A stretch of 64,000 nt of DNA, taken from assembly GCF_028583425.1 (NCBI RefSeq), contig NC_072795.1:10563001-10627000 (forward strand). Reading direction: 5' to 3'. The notes beneath the pieces were generated by a model. It saw only the letters and a program-made list of their open reading frames with translations. It did no database searches and was not told where the DNA came from. This document shows positions 25,001-40,000 of the stretch, piece after piece (the stretch's first letter is position 1; every line of letters starts with the position of its first letter). The translations under genes and the position numbers were made by a program. This stretch comes from Eublepharis macularius (lineage: Eukaryota; Chordata; Lepidosauria; Squamata; Eublepharidae).

Positions 25001-28000
25001 CCTTGTCATGAGATCGCCGCCACACGTGCTCAAGTTGTCTTAGTTCCCGTTTCTGTCACCTTAGCTCCTTCATATACCAAGGGGCTCGGTGATTTCAGGG
25101 ATGATGAGAACTATGGCGAGCGACTTAATCGATGGCCTCAGAGAGCCGGACCTGCCAGTTTTTGATCAGCTCATCCAATAAACCTCTGTGGAGCATCAGT
25201 TCCCACAGAGCATTCTGGAAACCAATTGTATCCATAACTCTCTGCAGATGAGCATAAATTTGCTCACCACCCTTGCGGGGGTGGTGCCACACCCAACCGA
25301 GCCTGCAGAACCGCATGGTCTGACCAGACAGACAGCCAAACTTTCCTCGGCACTCCACACCAGTCCCACACAGTCAATGCCAGAGATCTCCAGGATGGGA
25401 AGCGAAGGAGAAACCCTCTCAGATGAGGACTGCCACCCCTCCCTCCCCGACACCCCATTTGCGACTGCTAAAAGACCGAGTATCCCTTGGTGTCAGCTCA
25501 CCCAAGGCAACTGTTTTGCCCTCCCTCACCCAGGTCTTGGTCACGCATACCAGGTCCATATTGGCTACTGCAAAAGTATCATGCAGAGTTCTGGTCTTAT
25601 TATTTATGGACCTGGCATTGCACAATGTCAGTGTCAGGGTTTTTTCCCCCCCTACCTCCAACATCTGCATGTCTCGGGATGGGATGTAGGTTAGAAGGGC
25701 ACCGGGCCCCTCCATATCTTTGTGGCCTTCTCCAGTTTGACCAAGTCCCACGGCCATATCTCCCCCATCCCCAGAGGACTGGGATCCCTGTCCTAGTTGC
25801 CCTCCCCATATTCATCATCATTACATCACAATATCCCTTTAGCAGTAGGAAGTTGCACCAATTCTAATAGCAGCAGAGAGTAGCACCAGTTCAATAAATT
25901 TCTATGGGGCAATCTAGGTAATTTCGACCTAATCTAATAACATCCAGTGAAAACCAGGGTCTAATTCAATTTCCATACTCCAATTAATCTCATAGCCTAA
26001 TCCCCCCACCTACCCCATTTCAAACGCCCAATTCTGACAATTACCATCTAATTTAATAGTTTCCAATTTGCAACAGGACTTTTTTTTTCATTTATTTTAG
26101 GAGAAGCTATTTTGAGATTCTCTAATTTATTAGGGCTACAACTAAACTGACTCCTTGGCATAGTCAGCAATCATTTAATTCTGGGGGCAATATACATCTC
26201 CTAAAGTTGTGACTAAAATCTATCCCCTGATTTACATATAAATTAATCTCTCTCTAGTTTAATTCAGGTTGTAAACAACTTAATATATATGGTTGTTGTG
26301 GGTTTTCTGGGCTGTATTGCCGTGGTCTTGGCATTGTAGTTCCTGACGTTTCGCCAGCAGCTGTGGCTGGCATCTGGAAGATGCGAGCCACAGCCACAGC
26401 CACAGCTGCTGGCGAAACGTCAGGAACTACAATGCCAAGACCACGGCAATACAGCCCAGAAAACCCACAACAACCATCGTTCTCCGGCCGTGAAAGCCTT
26501 CGACAATACAACTTAATATATACTTTAAAAAACTGTAGCAGCTAGTGGTTCCCTATAACCTTAAAATTCGTTTCAAATTCATTTCAGTATTCCAGCCTCA
26601 CTAATGTCCTTCTCCAACCTCACTAATGTCCTTCATGATCTTGCTTCACTGCGCCAGCTCAAACACACTCCCCGAGGCATCCACATGCTCCACACTCAGG
26701 GACCTCCAGCATTCTTTGGATCTCTCCGGAGATCGTCCAAGGTTTCTTGGCTCCCTCCGGAGGTCCTCACCATTTCTTGGAGAACTCCAGCAGCTTATTG
26801 AGCCTGCCTGACCAGTCCTCACATCTGCTCCCTGTGGATCGCCCTCCAAACTTCCTCAACAACCGGCTCCCACAGAGCTCACCTGGTGCTCCGGTTTCAC
26901 ATTGCTCACACAGAGCTCACTGCAGGCTTGGAAACTTTCAGGCCTAGAGGTTCTCCTCTGCTTCCCTTCCACACCTGTTCTCACCAGTCCCCAAATGTCC
27001 AGTGGCCCTGTCTTCTCCGCTGGGTGACTCTCCACTGGGCAATTGGGTGCCCGACTCAGTCTAAGCGGGTCGAGGCAATCTCTCTTTGGCTAGGGTCTAA
27101 GTGGGTTGAGGCAAGCTCTCTTTGGACCACTCCAAGCCGTTCAATTACACACCGAATTAAACGGTAAAATAGTACAGGCTCTCCCACTCATTCTACTCTC
27201 TTCATTACCGCACTTCACCACCGTCTCTATTGTTCATCCACCAACGTGCTGTTAATTATTTGCTGTTTCGTTAATTATTTCCTGTTTTGTTGTGCTGTTC
27301 CTTAAACTTTGGCTATAGTTCTATTTGCTGTTTTGTCAGGGCTGTCTTTTAGTTGTAGTTATTATTTAGTTGTTATTTAATTGTAATACCTGTCAGAGCT
27401 CAAACCACAGCCTCTGCCTGTGCTGCCATCTTACCTTAGTTTTGGAATCTGAAATAGAGCAGAATGGGGGTCCCCTATTAGAACATCCACCTCCAAAAAA
27501 GAAGTCTCCTTCTTCTTTAACTATTTTTCAGTGACAATTGGAAATGGATTAATGAACTGTTATGCTGCTTGTGTTTGTTTTAAAATATTTATATTGTATT
27601 TATTATGTTTTAAATTGTGCTTGTAATTTTAATGTCTATAAATGTGATCCACCCTGAGCCTGCTGGTGTGGGGAGGGTGGAATACAAATTTAAACAAATA
27701 AAATAAATAAATACATACATAAATAAAATAATCTCACCTAGTGCTCCTATCACTACTGGAATAATCATTGTATGTTTGTTCTAGAGATGTTGAAATTCAA
27801 ATCTTAGATTTTAATATTTTGTTCTCTTTTCAATCTTTTTTGCTTCAATTTTCAATGTTTTTCTTCTTACTTTCAGCTACAGTAATATCTGGAGTATTAT
27901 GTTCTTATCCATTTGGATTTTGAAATCCCACATGAGCTTAAATTTCTCATGTTCAACAACTTTCTTGGACATATTCCTACCCAAATTTTTGGATGGTAGC

Positions 28001-31000
28001 TTGTACTTTTTCAATAAATTATAATGCAACACTGAAGCTATTTTATTATGGTGCTTTTTATAGTCTGTTTGTATGATCTTACTGTTCCCACTCATGAGAC
28101 GGTCAACCATTTCAATGGCTTCTTCGCAAAATCTACGTTTACAGCCATGTACGGTTTTTTTTCAAGTTTCACTTTCATACAGCTTGTTCTTAATGTCTGC
28201 CCTTGTATGGCTAATCTAAGTCTTCCTTGTCTCTTTTTTCAATATCCCTTGCATTACCCCTTTCCATTTGTTACTCTAGTCAACTTTGCCCTCAATGTTC
28301 TTCATGTACCGGTAATGCACTGGTTTACTTTGCCATGCTTCTGTGTGGTTTTTTCAATGTTTCTTTTCCTATATTTGTCTTTTGTACCCTTAATAATAAT
28401 TAATCAATATACTTATGCTGCCATTCCACCCAAACAGGGCCTCCAGGGGGGCAAACATCAAAACATTAAAACATTAAAAAAATTAAAACATCAAGATTTT
28501 AAAACAGCAGTTAAAATATAAGTATGTATAAAACATTTGAGTAGTTTGAAAAAACATATAAACACTCCTGGCTTTTCACAAATTGTTCAAAATGGAATTA
28601 TTCAGGATGGCTTTTTTATACAACTTAATAGGGCTGAACTGTAAGGAAATGATCCACAGAGATGCATACTGCCTGCGGAGGTCAGCCCTTGCTCTTCTAG
28701 TTTTCTGCAAATGATACAAAACTGAATTATTCAAAAAGGCTTTTGTATTGTAGGGAGTGGGTCTCAGATGGTTAGGGAGTTAGGGATCATAGACTTCACC
28801 ACTATGTTGCCTTACATACTACTTGCTATTTTAAATATGTGCTCCTATCAGCTACCTGTGCTTCATTTATAACAACAACATTTGATTTATATATCACCCT
28901 TCAGGACAACTTAACACCCACTCAGAGCAGTCTACAAAGTATAATAATAACACTTTGTAAACTGCTCAGAGTGGGTGTTAAGTTGCCCTGAAGGGCGATA
29001 CATAAATTGAATGTTGCTGCTGCTGCTGTTGTTGTTATCCCCACAACAATCAGCCTGTGAGGTCACCCAGCTGGCTTCAAGTGGAGGAGTGGGGAATCAA
29101 ACCCGGTTCTCCAGATTAGAGTCCCACTGCTCTTAACCCCTACACCAAATGGGCCCTCAGTTTTTTCAACTAAGGATACAGACGACATCAGCTATGTTCA
29201 TCCTAGCCTTTTCCCACTTTGAAGAGCCCCTGGTTGCTACAAGTGTGCTCATTGACCTGGGAGAAGAAAAGAGCAAGAGCACTTATAAGACTAACAAAAT
29301 TGTGGTATGAGCTTTCGTGATTCACAGCTCACTTTGTCAGATACCATCCCTAGAATTGTTTATGTTCTATTTCAGCATTTCTTCAACTCTATATTGGATT
29401 CTTGCTAATGTTATGTCTTTGTAAATTGTGTTTATTTACCCTATGGCATTGTTTATGGAAATGTCCTTGATATTGACTGTACTAAACTCACACTGTCTAA
29501 TCTGCTTTGAGTCCTAGGGCCAAGCTACAAGTGACGAATGACACTTGAACAGCAAGTGGATTGAGTGGAGTGCAAGTGAACAGGGAGAAATACACTTGCC
29601 GTTCAAGTGCCATTCGTCACTTGTAGCTTCACCCTCAGTGAGAAAGGTGTACTATAAATAAGTAAATAAATAAATCTGTAAAGGAATAGGGACGATAGCC
29701 TACACTACTGTGTACTGTCTGTTGCAGTAAGTGTGTTCCTACTGGATAATTTCTCTATTTTTTTAATATTACAGGTTTAATTGCTTGTGCTCTGTTTCAT
29801 CTCTGTATCATATGTCAGCTTGATTTCCAGTCTCTGCAGATTTTCATTTGCATGTTGTATTGCACTGTTTATTGAATATCCGTAATGTTGATTGTATTGA
29901 CTTATACTGTGTCATCCGCCTTGAGTCTCAGTGAGAAAGGTGGATTATAATTAATGCAAATTAATAGATATAAGCACAAAAACACATGACAACACAACCA
30001 CAGAGGAGTGCCAATATGCTGACTTGAAAAAGACCCTAAGAAATCATCACATTAGTTTGAATATAATATTCCTCTGTTTCTATCCAAACTTCAGGCCGCA
30101 CAGGTCTATGGAAACATTTACACTGTATGGGGAGGACCTGAGCCCATGGTAATATTGTCTGGATTCAAAGCAATAAAAGAAGCGTTGGTAAAGAATTCAG
30201 AAAACTTCGCTGGACGACCAGTGACCCCTTTCTTTAAAGTTGTAACCAAAGAAAAGGGTAAGTTTTTGTAAAAAGGTTTTTACTTATCTTCCATCTAGAG
30301 AAATCATAGAAAGGAAATAAAGAGATCATTAAAGAAAAGTTAACAAAGGATCCTCCATCTAGCAGGCAATATCGTACCATGCCATATGCAGAAGGTGTCA
30401 TTCTCCAGCACTCCCCTCCATTGCTGCAGGGCTCTCAGTTCCCTGGAGGCGTCAGTCCCAAGATGCATGGGGCGGTGGTATGGAGTAAGGAGGGACTATC
30501 ACTGCTGCTTCTTGTTCCGCAGAGGGGAGGCGGCAATTTCATCCCATTCTCCTTCCTCCCTCCAGCCCTCTGACTCTCACAGCTGTTCCTCTGTGTGGCG
30601 CCTGAGCAGAGATGAGCACGAACAGGGGAAAAAAAGAACATGATGTTCGTTGTTCATTGCCATCCATGAACAGGGACTCACGATCAACCACGAACTTGAC
30701 CCTGTTCACAAACATGTTCATGGTTGGCTGTTTGTAGGGGCCAGCAAGCTCTCCTCCAGCCATCATCCAAGTTTAGTCAAGATTGCTACTACACCACTCC
30801 CAGAAACCTGACCTGAGCAGGACAGGTACCAATAATAAATAATAGCTTGGCCCCAGAGCCTGGCAGCAGCCCTGGAACCTGAGGGTGAGTAGATCCCTAC
30901 CGCACCACTCCCAGAAACCCTACCTGAGCAGGCAGAAGGAAAGGTACCAATAATAAATAATAGCTAGGCCGCAGAGCCTAGCAGCAGCCCTGGAACCTGA

Positions 31001-34000
31001 AGGGGTAGATCCATATCCCACCACACACAAAGAAAATTCAAGCTCCAATGCACTCTTCCTGTCTATCAAAATGCCAACAGCAGCTGTCTCTCCCTCTCCA
31101 CTGTCGGCAAAGACTACCCCGAGCTGGGAGCCCCCCTCCCTCATGGTCTTTGCTCTCTTGTAACAAATTTGGAGCTCCACACTTGGAAGGAAGACCTGCC
31201 TATCAAGCTACATTGGGCTTAGATTGGGGTTTCTAGGGCAACAGCAGGAGTTCAGACAGAGTTCAGACAATCCCTGCCTAAGTTGCCAAGGGAATTGATT
31301 GCAGGTGCCAGACTCTGGCTTGATGAACAGCAATGAACGAGGCTTGCAACGACCACCTGTTTGTTTAGAATGGGGCCTCACAAACAGCTTGTTTGCAAAC
31401 AGCAGATTGGGCTGTTTGTGGCTTTTTTTTTGTTCATATTGCTGTTCGTGCCCATCTCTACTCCTGAGACCTTGGCAGTAAGATATTTTGAGGGCTCACA
31501 GAATGCTGCAGCAGTGGATGGAACTCTGCGGAAGCTATGTGCCTTTTGCTACACCTTTCAAAACAGAAACTGACCAGCATTTATTCACTAGATTACAAGT
31601 CACCAAGTTTGCCACGTGTGTGATTGCATTAGCTTTAATGTGAAGCTGACAGATAAAGGTGAGGACAATAATTCTGGTACCTGGGAAAGGTCTTGGAAAA
31701 ACATGGATTTTGAGGAGGTGTTTAAAGGAAGAAAAACTGCTGCAGGCCTGAAAAGGTACAAAGAGCTGTTCTGTGAATATGTGTGAAGCTGCATTTTACT
31801 GAGTCAGAATACTGTTGAATCTAGCTCAGTATTGTCTGCTCTGACTGGCAGCAGCTCTCCAGAATCTGAAACACAGGTCCTCTGCATCACGTACTGTCTG
31901 GTCCTTTTAAATGGAGATGGCAGAGATTGTGTGCCAAAGAGGAAGGGGCAGAAACCATGAGGATGGCGAAATAACATTCACAGTGAGGCAGGCACTGCAC
32001 AGCTGTTATGAGAAAGGGACACAAAGTACATTCGAAAGATGTCTACCCTGTTTTGTGAATACAATGTTTATATATGGGACTAATGCCATAAAAGAGAGTC
32101 TAGATCACAGATGCTCAACATACAACCTGCAGGTTGCATGTGCCCAAGTGAGTAATGTTGTACGGTCCAAATTGGGGTTGCCAACACGAGGCTAGCACAA
32201 GGCAGGAGACTTTTGGGGCGGGTAGCTGCCAAAGTCATGACATCACCAGCAACACAGTGATAACATTTCCAGTGGGACCTGAAAGTGACATCATCACATA
32301 GGGGCAAGGTTCTAATATTCACCCAAAATTCTATCTTACTAAATAAAAGGGTGAGTGTCTTCAAGACGACTCACCCATTTTTCCTGGTGCAGGCATAGTT
32401 CCAGCAAGCCTCTATGGCCTCAGAAGGGCCTGAAGGTTGGCTCCATCCTCTCCAGCCCAGATTGGGCTGGGCCAGCATGGGGCATGCCCAGCTTGCCTGT
32501 GCTCCACCTCCAAGCTTCAATCTGCCATGGGGAAGGGTGCATGGGGGCAGTGACTTGGCTGCACTTTCCTTCCCCAAGCCTTCCCCCCAAGCCTCCATCT
32601 TTGGCAGGGGGTGCGGGGGGGGCAGAACATCTTGTCCCCCCCCACCTCAATATGCAGTGGGGGGCTGTCACCTTGGGGGGCAGGTCTATTTCCCACAGGT
32701 TTGAAAGGCGGGTAGCCCTGGCCACCAGACCTTTGAAGGCCAGATCTACTCATCATGGCATTGTAAAGTGGGTAGACTTGGCCTCTAGACCTGCAGAGCC
32801 CAAGTCTACCTGACATAGACTTGCATAGCAATAGACTTGGCCTCTGTCCCCTCAGAGGCCAGGTCTACTTGCCATACCTTTGTAAGGCAGGTAAACCCGG
32901 CCATCTTCTCAGAGGCTAGGCCAATGGTGAGGGGGGGGGGAGATGGGGGAACGTACTTCCCAGGCTGCACTCTCTGATTCAGCAGCTGCATGATTCAGCC
33001 TGAATGAGGGCTCTGCAGCCACACGATTCAGCTTGAACGAGGGCCAAATCAGGCAGCTGCCAGGTGCAGAAGCTCTCCAGGGGGCTTTCTGTCCCCATTC
33101 AGCAATGCTCCCAGGCTCTGCAGTGGCCCAAATTGGGGCCAAATTGGGCAGCTGCAGGGTGCAGGAGCACTCCAGTGCACTTTTTGCCCCCCCCCAGCAG
33201 CGCTCCTGGGTTCCACAACAGCTGGAATTAGGCCCGGGATCAGCCGTTGGAGGAAAGGGCCCACCTGTCTGCCAAGCCCTTCACCACCCAGTTGGGGTGA
33301 GGAGGTGGCAGGAGGAACAGGCCTGCCTCCCAGCCCTTCCCCGCTGCAATTGGCTGGTGCTTCTGCCCTCCCCCCGCCCAGATCATGATGTGGCAGAGTG
33401 GGAATGCCAGGCGCGCCTGCTTAGCACTCACCCATATGAGGGCATAGCAGAGGAGGCAATGCCAGGCCCGGCTGCTGAGCCCTCCCCTCAACTGGTTTGG
33501 GGCATGGCGGAGGAAGTAATACTTTGCCCACCTGCCCTGCCATTTCTAATTCCCAATGTATTTTTTCCCCACAATGGGCTTTGTTGCTAGTGGTTTAATG
33601 ATAGAGTTTGGGGGAAAATGCTAGACCATTGAGTAATTCAGTGATGTTACTTCCAGTCATGACAGGAAGTGATGTCATGGTGTTGCCAACAACATTGATC
33701 AGCCCCACCCCATTTTCCCAAAAATGTTTTCCCTGCTACCCAGCTGAACAGTTGCAGGGAGAGCTAGCGGGCGGTGACAGTTCCCCCATCAAACATGGGG
33801 CCAAGCTACACATGACGAATGACACTTGAACGGCAAGTGGATTGAGTGGAGGGCAAGTGAACAGGGAGAAATACACTTGCTGTTCAAGTGTCATTCGTCA
33901 CGTGTAGCTTGGCCCATAGAGACTTGGCCTCCCTAGAGAGGCTGGGAGTCAGTGTTCTGAGCCCTCCTCTGAAATTTCCTGCCATACCCCAGCAACTCAG

Positions 34001-37000
34001 TGAGATGTTTCCCATTCCGTTGGGGGGGAGAGGTCATAAAAGTTCTCCCCCCTCCTCCAGAAGCATGGAAAACCTCGTGAAAACTGGAGGTTCACAATGC
34101 CAGTCCTCAGGTCTTTCTTCAGCTCAGCTGCCAATTGGCATTCTGAGGAGTTAGCCGGGCTAGTCTGTAGTTGCAAAATAGTCCAGCAGCACCTTTAAGA
34201 CTAACCAACTTTACTGTAGCTTAAGCTTTTGAGAACCCACAGCTCTCTTCGTCAGATACTAAGTGGCATTCTGTCACTTCCCACCATACATTGCTCCCTA
34301 TGTCCACTCTCTCGATCTAAAATATACCTGGCTAGCCAGTGGATTTAATAAAAATTTATTTCTTAAACAATAGATAGCTGTTGAATTCTGAGACATGAAC
34401 TGCAGTCAATTCCACAGCTGGTAGACTGACGTGGTTAACATGATTTTTTAAAATTGATCCTGGCCTCAGGTATTATATTCTCAAGTGGTCACACCTGGAA
34501 GCAGCAGCGGAAGTTTGGGCTAGTTACCCTGCGGAAGCTGGGGCTGGGGAAGAAAGGCGTGGAGAACCAAATACAAGAGGAGGCCCAACAGCTTGTTGAG
34601 ACTTTTGCTCGTGCAAAGGGTATGTTTTCCTGGGACTGCGCTGGCACGTGCTGGCACTCTGCAGAGATCTTTTGTGTGGATTTTCTCCTTAACTATTACT
34701 TCTTGTATTTGTAAAATATTTTAGGACTGTATTTTCCACATGCTTCAAACTATTACTTTTAAGGTATCTCAGGGCTGTTTCTTTTTGCTGCAATATAACT
34801 CTTCAGGAGGTTTTCCATGTTCAGATGCCCTGACTAGTCAGCATGTCCAATTCCCTCAAGTCACAAGGCAGCTTGATGGATTCTTATACTGATTGTTGCA
34901 TGTCCAAATGACAAACCACATTTTACTCAGGTAGCATTGATGATTCTATCCTGAAGAAGGACTATGGGACAACACTTGCCCAAAACTCACACAAATATGT
35001 TGCACTTCTTCCTTGTGACAGAAAACCCCTTCCATGACATATTTTTGATACAGTAATGCTATGATCCTACAAAAACTTTTCCTGGGAGTAATCCTCATTA
35101 AATAAAATAGGCTGTACTTTCGTATAGATCTACTACAAAATTTGGTGTAGTGGTTAAGAGCATGGGACTCTAATCAGGAGAACCAGGTTTGATTCCCCTG
35201 CTCAAGGTCAGAGTGTGGGTCAGTCACAGCCTCTAGGAGCTCTCTCAGCCCCACCCACCTCAGAGGGTGTTTTGTTGTGGGGATAATAATGCATTGGTAC
35301 ATTATTGGTAAGCGACAGAACTCTCGTTTCACTCTGCATGCACTCAGAGACACATTACTACAACATGGTACACCTGATGCATGGCAGATATGCTGAAGGC
35401 CTATCTGACATTCTGCCCCCACCCCCACCCCAAGATTTATCTAGCCCTTGGCTTCTCCGGGTATTTTCTGTGAAACTGGTGTACCAATCTAGGAGCATTA
35501 ACATCAGAGGCCTTAACCCATTCTATGTTACTCTTGTCAAAATGAGTCCATTGAATCAAGTAACACAGCTCTCCATGTTTCACTTTACAGTACAAGACAG
35601 TTTCCACTTTGTGGTGAGGTTGCCTGTTCACGATGAGAGGGGGCAGGATCCCAGATTCCGGGTGCCACACGTCGGGTAGTGGGACTTTCTTCAGGAGGCT
35701 GAAATGGAACACAGGGTAGACATGTTTTAAGTTCTTTGGCAATTTTAAGTTCCACAGCTACTTCATTGATCACTCGGAGGACCTCAAAAGGTCCCAAATA
35801 TTACCACCCTAGTTTTTTTTACTCAGTTGCTCCCCCTGCAGATTCTTTGTAGAAACGTAGACCTTGTCCCCTGTTTTCAGTTCCCAGAGGGAGGAGTGCT
35901 TTCAATCAGCTTGCTTTTTGTAATCCTCTTTGGCTTTGTCCAGCGTTTGCTTAATCACTTCCCACTGGCTGGTTAGTTTAGTCCACTGTTCAGCCTTTGA
36001 TGGGCCCGGGTTACTTATAAAGGGCATCACTTTGCCTTTGAATCCCATGGCAATTTTAAAAGGGGATGTTCCTGTGGAGTTATGGATGCTGTTATTGTAG
36101 CAATATTCTGCAAAAACCAAAAAATTGACCCAATCACTCTGCTGATAATTAATATAACATCTCAGAAATTGCTCCAACACTTGATTAACCCTTTCGGTTT
36201 GTCCATCGGACTCAGGGTGATAGACTGAACTTAATCTCTGTTCGATCCCCACCACTTGCACCACTTCTTTCCAGAACTTGGTCATGAACTGTGATCCGCA
36301 GCCAGATATTACCTTATCAGGGAAAGAATGTAAATGCACCACATGCTGCATGAACAATGCAGCCGTCTTTTTGGCTGTTGGTAACTTGGAACACAATATG
36401 AAGTGGGCCTGTTTTGAGAATAAGTTCACCACCACTAAAATCACAGTCTTCCCTTTAGAGGGGGGAAAGGTCCATAATAAATACTGTGGCCCACGGCCGG
36501 GCCGGAGTTTCAAGAGGCTGCAGCAAGCCAGGAGGCTTCACTCCCCTTTTCTTTCCCATTAAGCATACTTGGCAAGTGGAGACATATTGCGACACATCAT
36601 GCCTCCTTTTAGGCCACCAAAACTGCCTCTGCACAAGGTGCAATGATTTTAGGTATTCAAAATGTCCGGCTAATTTGGCATCATGACAATTCTTTAAGAC
36701 CTCCCCTCTCAGGCTGGCCAAATTATACAGTTTCTCTCATATGTTCCAGCCTCCATGTTCACCTTCCTCCAGCTCGTCCCTGGGCATTTCCTCCCCCTCC
36801 TTTTCGACTTCAGCTTTCACTTTTCCCTCTCACTCTGTGAGGTCAGGCTGTGCCACTTTGGCTTTCACCTGTTGCCTAGTAACAACAGCCTCTCCCAACT
36901 GAGCAGGCAAGAACATAGTATTTACCACCTTCTTCCTCTGACTGTCATGTTGGGGGACACACAAGAGGGCATCCACCAGGAAGTTTGATTTGCCAGGAAG

Positions 37001-40000
37001 GTGTTTGAGTACAAAATTGAATCTAGAGAAAAACTCCGCCCACCGTAGTTGCTTGGCACCTAATTTGCAAGGGGCGTGTAACACTTCCAAATTTTTATAA
37101 TCAGTCCATAATTCAGATGGCATTTTAGCCCACTCCAGCCAATGCCTCCAGGTACACAGTGCTAATTTGACAGCAGACACTGCCTTGTCCCACACCGCCC
37201 AGTGATGTTCTGCCTCAGAAAAAAATTTAGGCACATAAATGGAGGGGTGCAATTTCCCTTTGTCATCCTCCTGTAGGATACACCTCCCCCCCATTGCAAC
37301 GTCACTGACATCCACTTGTACTAAAAATTTATGATTTTCATCAGGTGGCGCAGGACCAGCTCCGATGTGAATGACCACTTTAAGTTCTCAAAAACTTCCT
37401 GGCACTCTCCGGTCCAGGTTAATTAAGCACTAGGCTTTGTCCCTTGGGGACCCTTCCCCGTTGTTTTCAGTAAGTCTGTTAATGATAGCAAAATCTGTGC
37501 AAAGTTCTTTATGAAGGGTCGGTAAAAATTAACAAACCCCAGGAATGATTGCAATTGCCATCAGGTTTTGGGGGCTTTCCATTCAACTACAGCTGGCATT
37601 AAACATCGATACAGCATTGATCCCCCTATAATCGGTTCACAGTCTCAACCCCCTCCCCCCATCCTTTTTCTTGCTGAAGTGTACTAGAGCAGCATGGGGG
37701 GAGCTTGCTGGTCTAATAAAACCTCTTTCTAAATTCTTATCAATAAACTTATGCAGCTCCGTGCTCTCACCAGGCTCATAGAGTAAAACTCCCCCTTTGG
37801 TAACATCTGCCCAGGGATTAACTCAATAGCAGTCAGTTGCCCAGTGAGGGGGGAGTTCATCTGCTTCCTTCTCATCAAACACCTTGCTTAAGTCTCTGTA
37901 TTTTGGGGGGGGGGCGTTTGCTTCATTTCCTCCCTGGTCTGCAAGATGGTCTCAGGGGTGGCCGGAGCTGCTTTTCCCCATCTCGTATCCCACACATGGT
38001 TTTGACACTCTTCCCCCAAGAAGCAGAGTTCTCCTGCTTGCCAACATACATAGGGATCATGATCACACAGCCACCATATTCCCAGCTGGAAATTTAGTAG
38101 CGGTGTTGACTACAAATACCCAGGCTTCCCAGTGGTTCCCTATCCCCAAGGGAATAAGCTCAGGATCTCCATTCATTCTTGATCCATCCATTTGTTCAAA
38201 CACAATGGGCTGGGATAGCCTTATCATATCTAGCCCCAACCCCCGTCACCAGTGCTGGGGCTATTAGGTCTCTAGTACATCCTGGGTCAATTAAGGCTCT
38301 CACTCGGATGTGGGTTCCTCTTCGAGGGCTCACTAAAGTCACTGGCAAATAAAATAGGGTCCCCTTCGGTATCACCTCCTGCAGTGCTGGATCCTCTGTG
38401 ACCTGCTGGTGGGGCCCTTTCACAGCAGGTCATCCTTGTTTCCCACCTCCGAGATCTTTTCTCCTTCACTCTCAGAGGGATTTCTGCTAGACAGCTCAGA
38501 CACCTCCTCTAATTCCAGGCCAGTAGCAGCTTCGTCCCTCTCGTGCACCAGTTTCTGGGCATGCTTGGAGGGTTCTGCTGAACCTCTCTTGGTCTTTCGT
38601 CCCCCCTCCGGCACTCCCACTCTCTGGCCCAGGCAGTAGGCTGCAACATGACCCGCTCCCCCACATTGCAGACAGAGGCCCTGTTTAGCCTGAGGGCCTT
38701 TCCAGCTGCCAGGAGGGGGCTTCGGGGATGTTTCCTCTCTCGGCTTCTGGTGTCTGAGGGGGGGTTATGCTGACTCACTTGATGCTGCATCTGCAGTAGT
38801 TTGACTACCTGATCTCAGTTCTCGATTTCACAAGTGAGTTGAATCCACTCCAGCAGGGTTCTTTGATCATCTTGCACCATAGCATTGGCGACCAATTCTG
38901 GGTTCAGCTCCGCACGGAAGAATTCGATCTTGACTCCCTCCATCCAGTCTTGCACCTTGGCCGCATTCTCCCTGAATTCTGTGGTGAACTCTCACACAGG
39001 CTGGTTGCCCTGCTTTAGACTTCTTAACTTGAGTCTTGCTCTCTCTTCCTCAAGGGGGTCCTCGTATTGTTCCCTCAACGCTCGAACAAAAGCCTCCACG
39101 CTTCTTAATTCCAGGGCTTGAGTGACATATAGGGTTACATACCACTTTGCTGTGGAGACCCCCAGCCAGGATCCCAAATAGCTTACTTTACTGGTTTCAT
39201 CTGGGAAGGCATGACCCCACTCTGAAAAAAGCCACTTCTTGCACCAGGAAATATCCTAGTTCCTCAGGATTGCCACCAAACCGCACCTTCAGGTTGCGCC
39301 ACCTGGGCAGTGGCAGGGCTAGGAACTCACCTCCATCTCGTAGTCCTAGCAATGGTCATCGCGGCATGTCAGTGGGTGTGAGAGGTGGTTCTGGAGGCTG
39401 TTGGGGTTGTGCAGCTTGGACTGTCACCTGCACCAAGCCTCGAGAAAGTCTCATCAGGGCGAGTAGGTCGCACATCATCACCTGTAGTTCCTCTTGAAGT
39501 GCAGCCACAGGGCTCACCTCATCTTTCTCCGGCATGGGTTCTTCATCCTCCTCTCTGGGGGATCCTCCGTCCAAGAACAAACTCCTCTTGCAGATACTCC
39601 TCCATCAACTTCTCCAATGTTTTCTTGTCTCATGGTCCTCTGCCTCTTGAGGGGTTCCTCCCGGCGGATTGTCTTCCAACTAGGGTATGGAGCTGGCCTT
39701 CCCCAGTGGTAATCCGGTAGAGCATTCCAGTAAGCCCAACTTGCTTCTAGCTGCAGTCCTGTGCAGGGTCTAGCATGGGTCCAGCGTAACTGACAACCAT
39801 GGTGGGGTACCACTCCCTCATTCTGGTGTCGTTCCAAGTCCCAGTGGCGCCTCAGCACTGAGCCCACGTGGTTTTACGGGGTCTTTAGATAGTCCTTTGG
39901 GCTTCTCAAAGGTCCCATTATCCCCTCCTTCTGCCATGGTGCAGGTAGTGGAATTAGGGTCTCTTGTTCTGAAGGGAAAAAGGGATTTCAGCCAAAATGT

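Noticed and set aside
33033-33590. 185-codon frame inside Helitron 1
   Set aside because: Low-complexity, repeat-derived sequence ending at the Helitron terminus, with no domain or splice context.
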